Positions 45,841 through 56,259 of a stretch of DNA of 64,000 nucleotides are shown one piece after another. Below the pieces are notes generated by a model, which searched no databases, was not told the DNA's origin, and was given only the letters and a program-made list of their open reading frames with translations. The DNA lies in assembly GCF_033807575.1 (NCBI RefSeq), contig NC_084704.1:12113056-12177055 (forward strand), given 5' to 3'. The position numbers were made by a program, and so were the translations under genes. Within the stretch, counting starts at the first letter, position 1, and every line of letters begins with the position of its first letter. This DNA comes from Cydia pomonella (lineage: Eukaryota > Arthropoda > Insecta > Lepidoptera > Tortricidae).

Positions 45841-46680
45841 GGCCAAGTGCGAGTCGGACTCGCCCATGAAGGGTTCCGTACCATTTATGACGTATTAAAA
45901 AAAACTACTTACTAGATCTGGTTCAAACCAATTTTCGTTGGAAGTTTGCATGGTAATGTATATCATATATTTTTTTTAGATTTTTCATTCTGTTATTTTA
46001 GAAGTTACAGGGGGGGGGGGGGGGACACATTTTTTCACTTTGGAAGTGTCTCTCGCGCAAACTATTCAGTTTAGAAAAAAATGATATTAGAAACCTAAAT
46101 ATCATTTTTTAAGACCTATCCCTAGATACCCCACACGTATGGGTTTGATGAAAAACATTTCTTTATTTTATTTTAATGACGTATTAAAAAAAAACTACTT
46201 ACTAGATCTCGTTCGAACCAATTTTCGATGGAAGTTTGCATGGCAATGTATATCATATATTTTTTTTTAGATTTTTCATTCTGTTATTTTAGAAGTTACG
46301 GGGGTGGGGGGGGGACACACTTTTTACCACTTTGGAAGTGTCTCTCGCGCAAACAATTCAGTTTAGAAAAAAATGATATTAGAAACCTCAATATCATTTT
46401 CAAAGACCTATCCATAGATACCCCACACGTATGGGTTTGATGAAAAAAGATTTTTTGAGTTTCAGTTCTAAGTATGGCGAACCCCCAAAGTTTATTGTTT
46501 TTTTTCTATTTTTGTATAAACATCATAATGCGGTTCGTAGAATACATCTACTTACCAAGTTTGAACAGTATAGCTTTTATAGTTTCGGAAAAAAGTGGCT
46601 GTGACAGAATCGGACAGACAGACGGACATGACGAATCTATAAGGGTTCCGTTTTTTGCCATTTGGCTACGGAACCCTAAA
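45841..46680 (+). mobile_element. 'gtgcgagtcgg...tacggaaccct' repeat, copy with internal duplication
   Basis: Begins 'ggccaagtgcgagtcggact' and ends 'tttggctacggaaccctaaa'. It holds a 289-bp tandem duplication (45889-46177 and 46178-46466), so it is longer than the copy at 39211. The ORFs within (70 and 75 codons) are accidental. Confidence 0.8.
45889..46466. repeat. 289-bp tandem duplication with poly-G tracts
   Basis: Units begin GACGTATTAAAAA at 45889 and 46178 and are near-identical ('tggaagtttgcatgg', 'ggaagtgtctctcgcgcaaa', 'cacacgtatgggtttgatga'). The first unit has a 15-G run (46010-46024); the second has an interrupted G/T run at the matching place. Confidence 0.9.
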
Positions 46681-49600
46681 AACCGCGCAATAAATGAATA
46701 ATATAGATAGTTGGCCTCTACAAACCAGGATTAAACAATTATGGTTCTTTTAGTATATCCTTGTATGATACATCATAGTGCGAAATAAGGTTACATGTAG
46801 GCAGATACACGTCATATATTTTATAAAGAAAATATTGGCTTGCATGTGTATAATTTAGACCGATTTTTTTTTTAAGGAGAAGTCACATCACATGCGTAAT
46901 GCACCACAGCTTCGGCTTCCTGCATATGCATATTGATTACTTGAGTTGCATGCCCTACATATTAATGCCAGATTAATGCAAACGAAATGTAGGTCAGTGG
47001 TTCCTTTGATTCCTTATCTTTTCGACGTTGTTATCCCAGTGACATATTAGAAATTAAACCATAATATGAAGAACTCCCTCTTAAAGGCGGGCTTAACTAC
47101 ATGGTTGCGAATACCACGTTGCAAAAAATATAATAATTTTTCCCATATTCTTCCGTCAATTGTGAAAAAACGGACGGATTATTTCTTTTATTCATCTGAC
47201 GCAGTAAATGTGACCAAAATAAAAGACGTTGAAATCCCAATTGTCAATTTTGCTGCCCATATTCTGAGAATATTCCTTAATTTTTATGTAACTAACCGGT
47301 AATTACTTATTTTACATCTAATGTGCGCCCGTTAATATAAAAAAGTGCGTCTTTCGAATCATTCGATTGCGTGAAAGCATTTAAATAATTCAAAGTGTAA
47401 TGTGTTACTCTGCCGACTGGCATCAGCTTTTAATCCCCGAATACGGTCGGAAGCTGAATGCACGTAAAAACAAAACAAAGGGAGCGCCTAACAATGGATT
47501 CCACAAAACATCGGAGCGCTAGCCATGACCAGAAGATAGTGGCAGGCGCCCACTAATACTCTTCTATGAATAGGGCGGCAAAAAGGGCATAAGTTGCGGC
47601 TTACTGTTTTGCTTCTGTCTTACCAAAAATGTTGTAACTAAGAAAAAAGTATGAAATGTTAGATGCAGGAATCATTCATGTGTATAATTTTCATTAAACA
47701 ACGAAGCTCCATTTTTTACAGATTTGACTTGTTCAATTTTTGGCAGTTTACAGGCTATTTATACAATCTTTAAATGCATTTCTTCTAAATTCTGGATAAC
47801 TTCTAATAAGTGGTTTTTGTATCTGTATTAATTTAAGATTTACTTTGATCATTTTGCAGAAATTTGTTTTCTTTTTTGCTAAGTATTTTAATTTTATAGC
47901 GTGAACTTTATTTTTATTTCTAAAAATACAAGTAGATTCATAAGTGAGCGAATCAACTTTTAGACCGACACTAATCTGTCCAAGATATTGAAACTTCAAT
48001 CGAGAATTTCGCTTACGATTATTATATATTTTTATGTCACACGTTAAAACAAGCGATTTGCTTTCTGATAGATCTAAAATTTAGACAAATATTAAAATAG
48101 AATCGGGATTTCTTGGTAACTCCAGAGACATTTGTTAACGCCTGAGACGTGAAAAGTGTCGGTCTTAAAGTGGATGCACCCAAGTACTGATACAAGATTT
48201 GTACTTCAGTCAACATTTTCTTAGGTTATCCGAGCCTTGTAAGAAAAATTAGATGCAAAACTCTCGGGCACCTGTCCAGGTGGTCTCATCAGATGACTAA
48301 TGAATAATGATTAAGCGTTTTTATAACAAAACACTTCAAATAACAAAGCTGGTCATTAGCAGTACATCAATCGATATTAATTGCCTCGACAATACAGTTA
48401 CAATATTTGAATACGTTAATTTCTGTTTAGCTATGATTAGGTTCGTTAATTCATTGGTCGTATACCTTTGGTTCCGTTTCTTGGAGTATCGTGGGCAGCT
48501 AAAATGGTGCTCGAGAATGGCTAGAACTGTTACATATTGGGAACAGAAACACGGCTGATTTGTATTCGATATTAAATAATCTTCCTCTTGATAACAGGTA
48601 AAAGGATTGACATAACTTCTATTCTCTCTTCTTCTTCTTCTTCTTTGGTCTTTTAACTGTGTATTCGGATTCTTAATTTTTGTATAGTTTATACAGTTTT
48701 ATTGAAACTATTATGATACACTAGTTTTAATTATTAATGTCAATATTTTTCCAGATTTCAAGCCGAAAAATAAATGACTCTGTTATCTAAAAAAAAACTA
48801 CTTCAATGATCTGAAGTAACATTTCACTGAAATCAGGGACCTTCGGGTGAACACAAACTCACATTTAGCTACAGACTTCGACACAAAACAATACAGCGGT
48901 AAAATCTGCAACAGGCTTCGTCAACTTAAATTATATTTTTAAGTCAGCCCATGTGAGACTATAAAGCACGATTTTAGCGCTGCCCGTTCACGTGCCCAAG
49001 TAGTTACGAGTATACCTATTATTATGGAGATAACGATGCGTCATTCTTGTATGAATATTTAATGATTTTCAATAATGTTAAATCAATTCAATGTACCGTA
49101 TTCACTTGGCGGTTTTATTATAAAAAGGCAATACGTCATATACGGAGCAATCTTTTAAACTGTGAACCCTTAGACACCTAACTCGTAGATACACACATCT
49201 GAAAAATGCATGGCCACTTTATGGTCCTAGGAAGTACGATCTTGTTAATTTAATTTTCAACATATACCTACAATGAAATACTACTACTAAACTAACTACT
49301 TATAAATGAAATATTTAAAAAATGTTTTTTTCGAAGATTGCTATACAATAAAACCGAATATTTTCTGTTTTTAATTATCTACACTACATCGACCGACATA
49401 AAGGTTGAAATAAAGGTCAGTCAAATGAACTCGTTCGGGACTTGTAAAAGCAAGAATGCGACAATGTTTCATCGCCAATGTAAATTGAGTTACTCGGCTC
49501 GTTTTTTACGCGCACGAAATCCTTAATCGTAAATTGCGTGTCACTGTGAGTGATATTTTACAGCTGGGAAGGTTATTGTCATTGTTAAAATTTTTACTTA

Positions 49601-50280
49601 ATTTTTGTGCAAGGCGTTTTCCAAAACTGAGTATATAATTAATATGCAGTTATTCATTGCTTGTACCGTTGGCGCGTATACAAATAACAACCCTTGCTAT
49701 CATGGTGATGAATTTGACTATAAACTATTACTTTAAATTACTTGGCTATATAATATATATTCGATATCTGACGTGATGTAATTACGTATGACGTATTGTG
49801 AAAATTTGTAGTATCGCTCACAGAGGTTATCACATGTTACTTGTGAATTCTCAATACGTTAAAATATGTAATCGTCTTTAGGAAGAGGTCGCTTTACACC
49901 AACTAAAAGGCGTGTATACATAAGGGAAGGAATGGAAAGATTTGCGAGGTTCTGGTAATGTTCCGTATCTCAATTATATGGAACCCTCTGTTTCCTACTA
50001 CTAACAGTACATTAAACACTGTTTTAATCTCATGTTGCATATAAACATGCATACCAATATTCTAAATATTAGGGTACCTCATCGAGTGTGTTTTTTTAAC
50101 TGAATCAAAATGGTCCCCGCGGATTTTGGAGAGAAATTTATCAGCATCAAACAAGTAAACAAATTTTACAGCTAATTTGGTATGTATAACGTGGCCTTCG
50201 ATAACGTACGTGTTTCCGAATATTACGCGAGCATCTATAACATCCTGGGGTAACATTCTCAACTCCAATCGACATTATCG
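46681..50280. other. no clear gene; several unrecognised short ORFs
   Basis: ORFs of 78-83 codons at 47066-47302 (+), 47748-47999 (-) and 48307-48558 (+), and one of 68 codons at 50062-50268 (-, with RGDHFDSVKK), show no recognised domain. Codon use is as AT-rich as the background. A (CTT)n run lies at 48627-48646. Otherwise nothing is recognised. Confidence 0.45.
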
Positions 50281-50536
50281 TTTTATTTGGGCGAATTGTA
50301 GTAATACTACTGAATAAGAACTAATGATATCGCAACAAGTAATAATTAAAACGTAGCCAGCAAGTAACTTGGATTGTATAGCGGCGGGGTCTATATTGGA
50401 ACGCATAAATTTTTCTTGCCTAATTTCACTTCGCATAATAACTATTGGCATAACTATTAATTCGAATAAATCGATCATCCTAATTTTTATGTGCATAAAC
50501 TTGCCCTGCTTAAAATATTTCCGCCCTACAGGTAAC
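50281..50536. repeat. AT-rich repeat with 'gcataat' variants
   Basis: Short phrases such as 'cgcataataactattggcat', 'ttatgtgcataaacttgccc' and 'tttccgccctaca' recur in changed form at 50865-50905 and 51955-52150. This suggests an old element into which the retroposon end at 50537 was inserted. Confidence 0.4.
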
Positions 50537-50834
50537 ATGTGTGATAGGGCACAGCCAGTGGATGTCATTCCAGATCCAGAGCAGAGCCCAACTGGGGAAG
50601 TATCTCCACCTTACAGAAAACAGCAGCCAAATAACACTAGACCCTACTCGTAGTGTTGTGTTCCTGCCGGTGAGTAAGGTTGCCAGAGCTCAACGGGGGG
50701 GGGGGGGGGGGGGTATAGAGTCGGCAACGCGCATGTAACTCCTCTGGAGTTGCAGGCGTATATAGGCTACGGAGACTGCTTACCATCAGGCGGGCCGTAT
50801 GCTTGTTTGCCACCGACGTAATATTAAAAAAAAC
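50537..50834 (+). mobile_element. LINE/SINE 3' end with A-tail and 19-G run
   Basis: Contains 'atccagagcagagcccaact', 'gtgttcctgccggtgagtaa', 'ttgccagagctcaac', then 19 G (50695-50713), 'ggagttgcaggcgtatatag', 'gcttaccatcaggcgggccg' and 'tatgcttgtttgccaccgac' before eight A. I recognise this as a highly conserved retroposon end in Lepidoptera. Overlapping ORFs (94 and 65 codons) are not genes. A diverged relative is at 17627-17688. Confidence 0.8.
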
Positions 50835-51639
50835 CCGTACAGCCTAAATTCGAATATCCTATTTTTTATGCGCATACACTTGTCTAATACATTTCCATCC
50901 TAACGGTGAAATGTCATAAGATTCTTATGTCCAATCCTTCTATACGCATAACCCGTATAGCCTAAATCCAAATATACTAAAACTGATACTACAAGCCTAA
51001 CCTAACCTAACCTGATTTTCTAACAACGTCCATCTTGTGGCGGTTGTCGTCAAGCTCACCATACTTATTAACCTATCGAATGAGCTAATGGTTTTACGGA
51101 TACTGGAAAGCGATATAATGTAAATGTACTACATACCTATACGAGGCCTGGATGTTAGTGAGATGACGATATGAGTTGTGCTGGTGTCCGACTTTATTAC
51201 CTACATATAACATGAGTATCACATGATTATCCACCTGGTTTCTTGAGCTTAATAGTCGCCTCCAAACCTCCCCTTATAGCGACCCCATTCCTCACACAAA
51301 GTTTACCTTAAGTTCATATTAGCCTCACTGGATCACTGTTCACTCTGAGTACTGATAACGTTGGTCACAATATACCAGAGACATATCATTATTCTAATAA
51401 CACCATAAGAACGTTCTTGACTTGATCTAAAAGCAAGTATCACTGCCGCGTCGATCTGTCCGCACACAACCTCCTTTTTCCTACTGTCGTTCTCATCTAC
51501 CCTCTCAACTTCCCTCAAAAAATCCCAATAACCTAGAAGCGGTTACTTAAGTTAAACGTGACTACTAGCGCCATCTACTCCATGACGTTGGCAAATATTA
51601 GCTGGTTCGCAATACGTTCGCGACAGCGGTCGCAATTAT
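50835..51639. other. no gene; short CCTAA run
   Basis: (CCTAA)3CCT at 50996-51013 resembles the insect telomere motif but is only 18 bases long. A 61-codon ORF on the - strand (51333-51518) has no domain. Confidence 0.5.
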
Positions 51640-51915
51640 AACCTAACCTGCTTCCTGCTTTTATGACAACAGTTCGTCTTTGTGAGGGTCGAAGTTCTAA
51701 CCTAACCTGCATTTCTGGCAACAGTTTGTCTTTGTGGGAGCCGCAGTTCTAATCTAGCCTAAACTTCTTTTTAGGCAACAGTTCGTCTTTGTGAGGGTCG
51801 TAGTTATAACCTAACCTAACCTGCATTTCTGGCAACAGTTCGTCTTTGTGGGAGTCGCAGTTCTAACCTAAATTAACCTGCTTTTATGACAACAGTTCAT
51901 CTTTGTGAGGATGGG
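51640..51915. repeat. 57-bp minisatellite, about five units
   Basis: CAACAGTTCGTCTTTGTG or near variants occur at 51668, 51719, 51776, 51833 and 51890. Spacings are 51, 57, 57 and 57. Each unit also carries 'taacctaacctgcatttct' or a variant. Units differ by small changes, so the array is not very recent. Confidence 0.9.
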
Positions 51916-51919
51916 TTAT

Positions 51920-52085
51920 AAAAATCAGACATTATTCATTTTTATATACGGCCAAAGAATATTATGCGCATAATATATTATGAAATTTGAAGTTATAAAA
52001 ATCCGACATTAGTAATATTTATATACGGCCAAAGAATATTATGCTTATAATTTATTAGAAACACAGCTATTTAGGCGATTTGAAG
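51920..52085. repeat. 77-bp imperfect tandem duplication
   Basis: 'tttatatacggccaaagaat' occurs twice (GCCAAAGAAT at 51951 and 52028), each preceded by 'gttataaaaat' plus 'ccgacatta' or 'cagacatta' and followed by 'attatgc'. It follows the minisatellite directly. Confidence 0.8.
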
Positions 52086-53867
52086 AATTAATATATTGCC
52101 ATTTATGCGAAATAGCGGTATGCCAATCGTGTTATGCCATGTAAAAATATGACAATCCATTTTATGCGAAAAAGAGAGCATCCATGGCGGCGGCATACAC
52201 GGCCTTAAGGATAGGGGAGAACCTTCAGATTTCCAAAATATAATATATTACTTATTTTTCTTTATTCACCGTGCACTCTGCTTACTAATGAAACTGTGGC
52301 ACGAGGAGGGACGCGCTGAGATTAAACTCAATTTGGTATCGTATTTGTAAAGTCTGAATACGTCTTGGGTTTTAGACTATCACGCCAGTTATGCATGGTT
52401 TTGCCAGTGGCGTCACACAAACAATGACACGGCGTACTTCATTTTAAACGGACGTTAATTTGAAATAAATTTGAATTCTATACATTCCTGAACTTACGAC
52501 TAGTCTAAACGTCAATAAGGAGTTGCAATGTTAGACGTCAATGTAGCAGCAAAATTTCCACATTACTATTTACCTTACATTACCTTACACTGAGCAGTTT
52601 AAATTAAATGTACCATCAGTATACTTACTATATACTACTCGTATACAGTATGTTTAGAGGGAAGATTTCAAAACACCGATAGCCTAATTGGTTACCGTCA
52701 TCGCGTTTTTCCTTATTTTGAGAGCCAAATCATAATTAGTAATAGTTTCTACTTAGGTACTCGTAACTTGCAAGGTAGCTATCGTATAGGATTAATTTGG
52801 ATTGATGTGTTATCTAATTACGGTTTTACAACTCTGTTTGCTTATTTATATTTGTTACGGAAAACACAGGAATCGGACACGTTGTTTTTATTCCAAAAAC
52901 TAAACACATCCTGCAAAATTCCTGGACTTTTTGTACGCTTTTTACGTGGCATGGGTGCGTTTCATTGGGGGCCCGGTGGGAAACTCTTATAGTATAGTTG
53001 TATCGCTATTTTTTTTAGATGGCTGTACCACCTTTATGTCATGTCCTATCTAAAGACTAATAAATGAATAAGGATATAATGAGATAATCTTACACAAATC
53101 GAATCCATAATTCCGCTGACTAGTTTGACAGGTAAAATGACACCAGGAATATTAGCAAATAAAAATAGTCACGGCATATATGTAGATAAAATTATATCGA
53201 TAAGTATGATTTTGCACTCTATCCATGTAATTCCTTTATCGAGCTTGTCGTGTTCTATAAAAGTGTCTACAAATGTATAAGACTCTTCTATGAGAATAAT
53301 TTAAGATTTCGATTTATGAACATCACAGAAACGTGGTTTAACGATTTTTGATAATGAGAATATTGTCAGAAAATCGCTCCGAATGTTAAAATGTAGTTCC
53401 TTTTTTTCTACTGATATAGTTGGCTTACAAATATTTCTATTTAAGTATGTCTTTGATGTTGCCCCTAGTGGCAAATTCTCACGGTAGTCCCCATTGTAAA
53501 CTTTTTAAATAATATCGATATGAGCAACACCGACCAAACTGTAGCAACATATTTTGTGAATATTGGCTTCTCCATCTAGTTCGCCGAATTATGGATTAAG
53601 ATTTAGTCCCACATTAAGCTCAATAAGGACTGTGGGTCGAAAAGTCGCGGGAGTAGTCTCACCATACTAACCGACATTCCTGGCATTCTTTCAGATGGCT
53701 GTCTGGACGTCATCAGTCAGAATCAGCTGGCGTCCGTTCACTTCGCAAATAGACAGCCTGTTTGGATCCAGTTATTTTTATTGCGAGTCTTAATGTCTGC
53801 GAGTCTTATCAACACTGATTTCAAGTGTGTATTTGGAAATATTTATTTCGTCGTCCTACTAATTTTG
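52086..53867. other. no gene recognised
   Basis: A 74-codon ORF at 52768-52992 (+) has no domain. AT-rich otherwise. Confidence 0.5.
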
Positions 53868-54135
53868 CTAAAGATTATGTCCGCGTAGGACTCGGTAATA
53901 GAAATGCGATGGAAACTTCTTATTGGATGGGATGAATTCTGGAATACAAAGTATTCCAATTTCTATGTCTTCATTCAAATCCATTCGACCGTTTTGCGTT
54001 AAAGAAAGAGTAACACAAAGTTTAGTTGAATAAACATTTTTCAACGATGGAAAACGATTAGTAAAATGGTTATGAAGCTGTTTTGAAATCATAATCGGAG
54101 TATTAGCTTTTTTTAATAAACCGTCCAAGGTTTTG
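53868..54135 (-). CDS. possible terminal exon, unrecognised protein
   Basis: On the - strand an acceptor-like 'ggttgtttatgttatag' precedes an open frame of 88 codons that ends in a stop at 53868. It reads TLDGLLKKANTPIMISKQLH, NHFTNRFPSLKNVYSTKLCV and, near the end, GILCIPEFIPSNKKFP. Residue composition looks protein-like (balanced, with NGRMDLNEDIEIG), more so than neighbouring ORFs. No family is recognised, and no partner exon or ATG context was found. It could also be a captured or transposon-derived fragment. Confidence 0.3.
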
Positions 54136-55070
54136 CTATAACATAAACAACCGAGTAAGTAAGAGTCGATTATGCTGTTGACGGAAATAAGACCTTAAAA
54201 CATTGTGTTGGTTTTAAACAAGGTTTTTGACGCAATACACCTTATATTGTCTACATTACATGTACAATTTACATTTAAGTAATGTTAGTGTATTATTAAA
54301 GTGATTAATTTCCAAATATTTATTATTGCTGGCTCCCACAAGCGGCTGTCCACTTTTAGACCATTCCTATGCCAATGCCAAGGAATTCGTAGCGATAATT
54401 GCGCAATATACATGTATAAGTGAATGAAAATCTAAAATACGTTTGTCTACTCTGTTAGTGAGTCATTTGGGACGAATTTGTAGGAATTTATTTAGGGTTT
54501 AGTATAAATAGTCGCTTTGATTAAGAGGAAACATAAGAAGTAATTTTTCCATAAAAACGTTCACGACATTTTCGTCTCTGGATTTTGGCCCTAGATTAAT
54601 ATTTTTATATGAGTTCAATATGACCGTTGTCCTGTGTCTGTAAATACGTTTTGCTTTTTTGATATTCTGGTTTTTATAAGAATTAGGTTACTTCAAACAG
54701 CCCTAACAACGGCAAAATTATACGCCGTAAACAGACGCCTAGCATACATTTCGAAATTTCTTTCATATTCCGTTACTAAAATTTCGTTACCTATGATTGA
54801 TTCAGTTTTGGAGGAGGAAAATGACGAGAAACAAACCTCAATTTCCGAGATTTTATGCAGGGTTTTTCGCCTAAGCTGCAGTTGTCGCCGCCCCGCCCCC
54901 GTTAGCGCTACAGAGATAGGTATTATTCAAATTCTCAAATCTAAGAAGGGATATTTCCTCAGCTGGTATTTCCTCTTAATTTTGTGGTTTAGACAGGACA
55001 TCTAGCAATTGTTTTTATAGACGTTATTTGACTTTCCCGTAACCTTGTTATGTGCCAATATTTAAATAAA
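54136..55070. other. no clear gene; 123-codon ORF at 54634-55005
   Basis: The + strand ORF 54634-55005 contains a GC-rich patch (CRVFRLSCSCRRPAPVSATE) inside hydrophobic AT-rich parts. No domain or splice signals convince me that it is a gene. Confidence 0.35.
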
Positions 55071-55137
55071 ACCGTCAAGTGCGAGTTCTAGTGCGAGTTT
55101 TACTGGTGACCGGAGTGTTCCGTACAAACTTTGAATT
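55071..55137 (+). mobile_element. 'gtgcgagt' dispersed repeat, 5' fragment
   Basis: 'accgtcaagtgcgagttcta' and 'accggagtgttccgtacaaa' correspond to the start of the repeat at 45841 and 29963. Truncated soon after. Confidence 0.55.
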
Positions 55138-55382
55138 ATCTCGTGTAACTATAAACGCGAAAGACTTGATCAGAAGCATCTATACTAAGTATCATTGTGT
55201 ACAGCGCCATCTATCGGCAAATAATCGTACTAATTTGCGCGATGTTTGCACGTATGTTGGTTGTTCGAGGATAATTCTCTATCATGTGAACCATTTCAAA
55301 AGTTTTCTTTTATTTGAAAATAAGGTGTCTGTAATGTAATCTCATAGAAATTTCAAGTGTAATTAACACACGTAAAGTTGAT

Positions 55383-56259
55383 ATACAATCAAAACAATGA
55401 ACTTATACAAATTTACGCAATTGTTACGCAGTAAATAATTCTACTTAACTACTTTTAACTATCTCTACTATAGTTGACAAATAGTAGTATCTGCAATTCG
55501 GACCGTATTTTACAAAGTTTTTTTTTTTACATAAAAAAGTTGTCGGTTGAACTGTCAATTGATGTTCGTTAATTCATTATTTTCGTATTAGTTTATTTAA
55601 ATTTCTTTCGTTTTGTTTATTGCGGTAATTAAAGTTAATTGTAAGAATACCTGCAGAAAACATGAGTGAAATTGTGATGAAGACGGATTAAATTTTTTCA
55701 GGTTCTTTATTTAATAGTTATTTGTACAACAAGAGAGCAAAGTTTGATATTTCTTCGAGTGCTTGTTTTGAGTCCCGTGCAAGCGAAAGATTCTATAATA
55801 TATTCACGAGAGTAGCGAGTGAATCTAATTTAGAATCTAGAGCGTAGTAAGGGACTCAAAAGCGCATGAGATGTAAATAACTTTGATCTCGTGTAGTACA
55901 CAAAAATTTTCACGTCAGTCAGCCATCAAAAAATACAACCTGAAAAAATGTAATCCGTCTTCATCACAATTTCACTCATGTTTTCTGCAGGTATTCTCAC
56001 AATTAACTTTAATTACCGCAATAAAACAAAACGAAAGAAATTTAAATAAACTAATACGAAAAAAATGAATTAACGAACATCAATTGACAGTTCAATCGAC
56101 AACTTTTTTTATGTAAAAAAAAAACTTTGTAAAATACGGTCCGAATTGCGGATACTACTATTTGTCAACAATAGTAGAGGTCGTTAAAAGTAGTTAAGTA
56201 GAATTATTTACTGTGTAACAATTGCGTAAATTTGTATAACTTCATTGTTTTGATTGTAT
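55383..56259. mobile_element. fold-back element with 320-bp inverted arms
   Basis: The left arm 55383-55702 (from ATACAATCAAAACAATGAA to TTTTTTCAGG) and right arm 55939-56259 are inverted and nearly identical, with a handful of substitutions and small indels. The 236-bp centre includes 'attcacgagagtagcgagtg' and 'gactcaaaagcgcatgag'. No transposase ORF; a 61-codon ORF in the right arm is accidental. No clear target duplication at the ends. The low divergence implies a young element or recent homogenisation of the arms. Confidence 0.9.

Noticed and set aside
50996..51013. Interstitial telomere block
   Set aside because: Only three CCTAA units; too short, and the same phrase occurs in the nearby minisatellite.
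54634..55005. 123-codon ORF as a membrane protein
   Set aside because: Hydrophobic parts reflect T-rich codons; there is no signal peptide pattern, splice support or domain.
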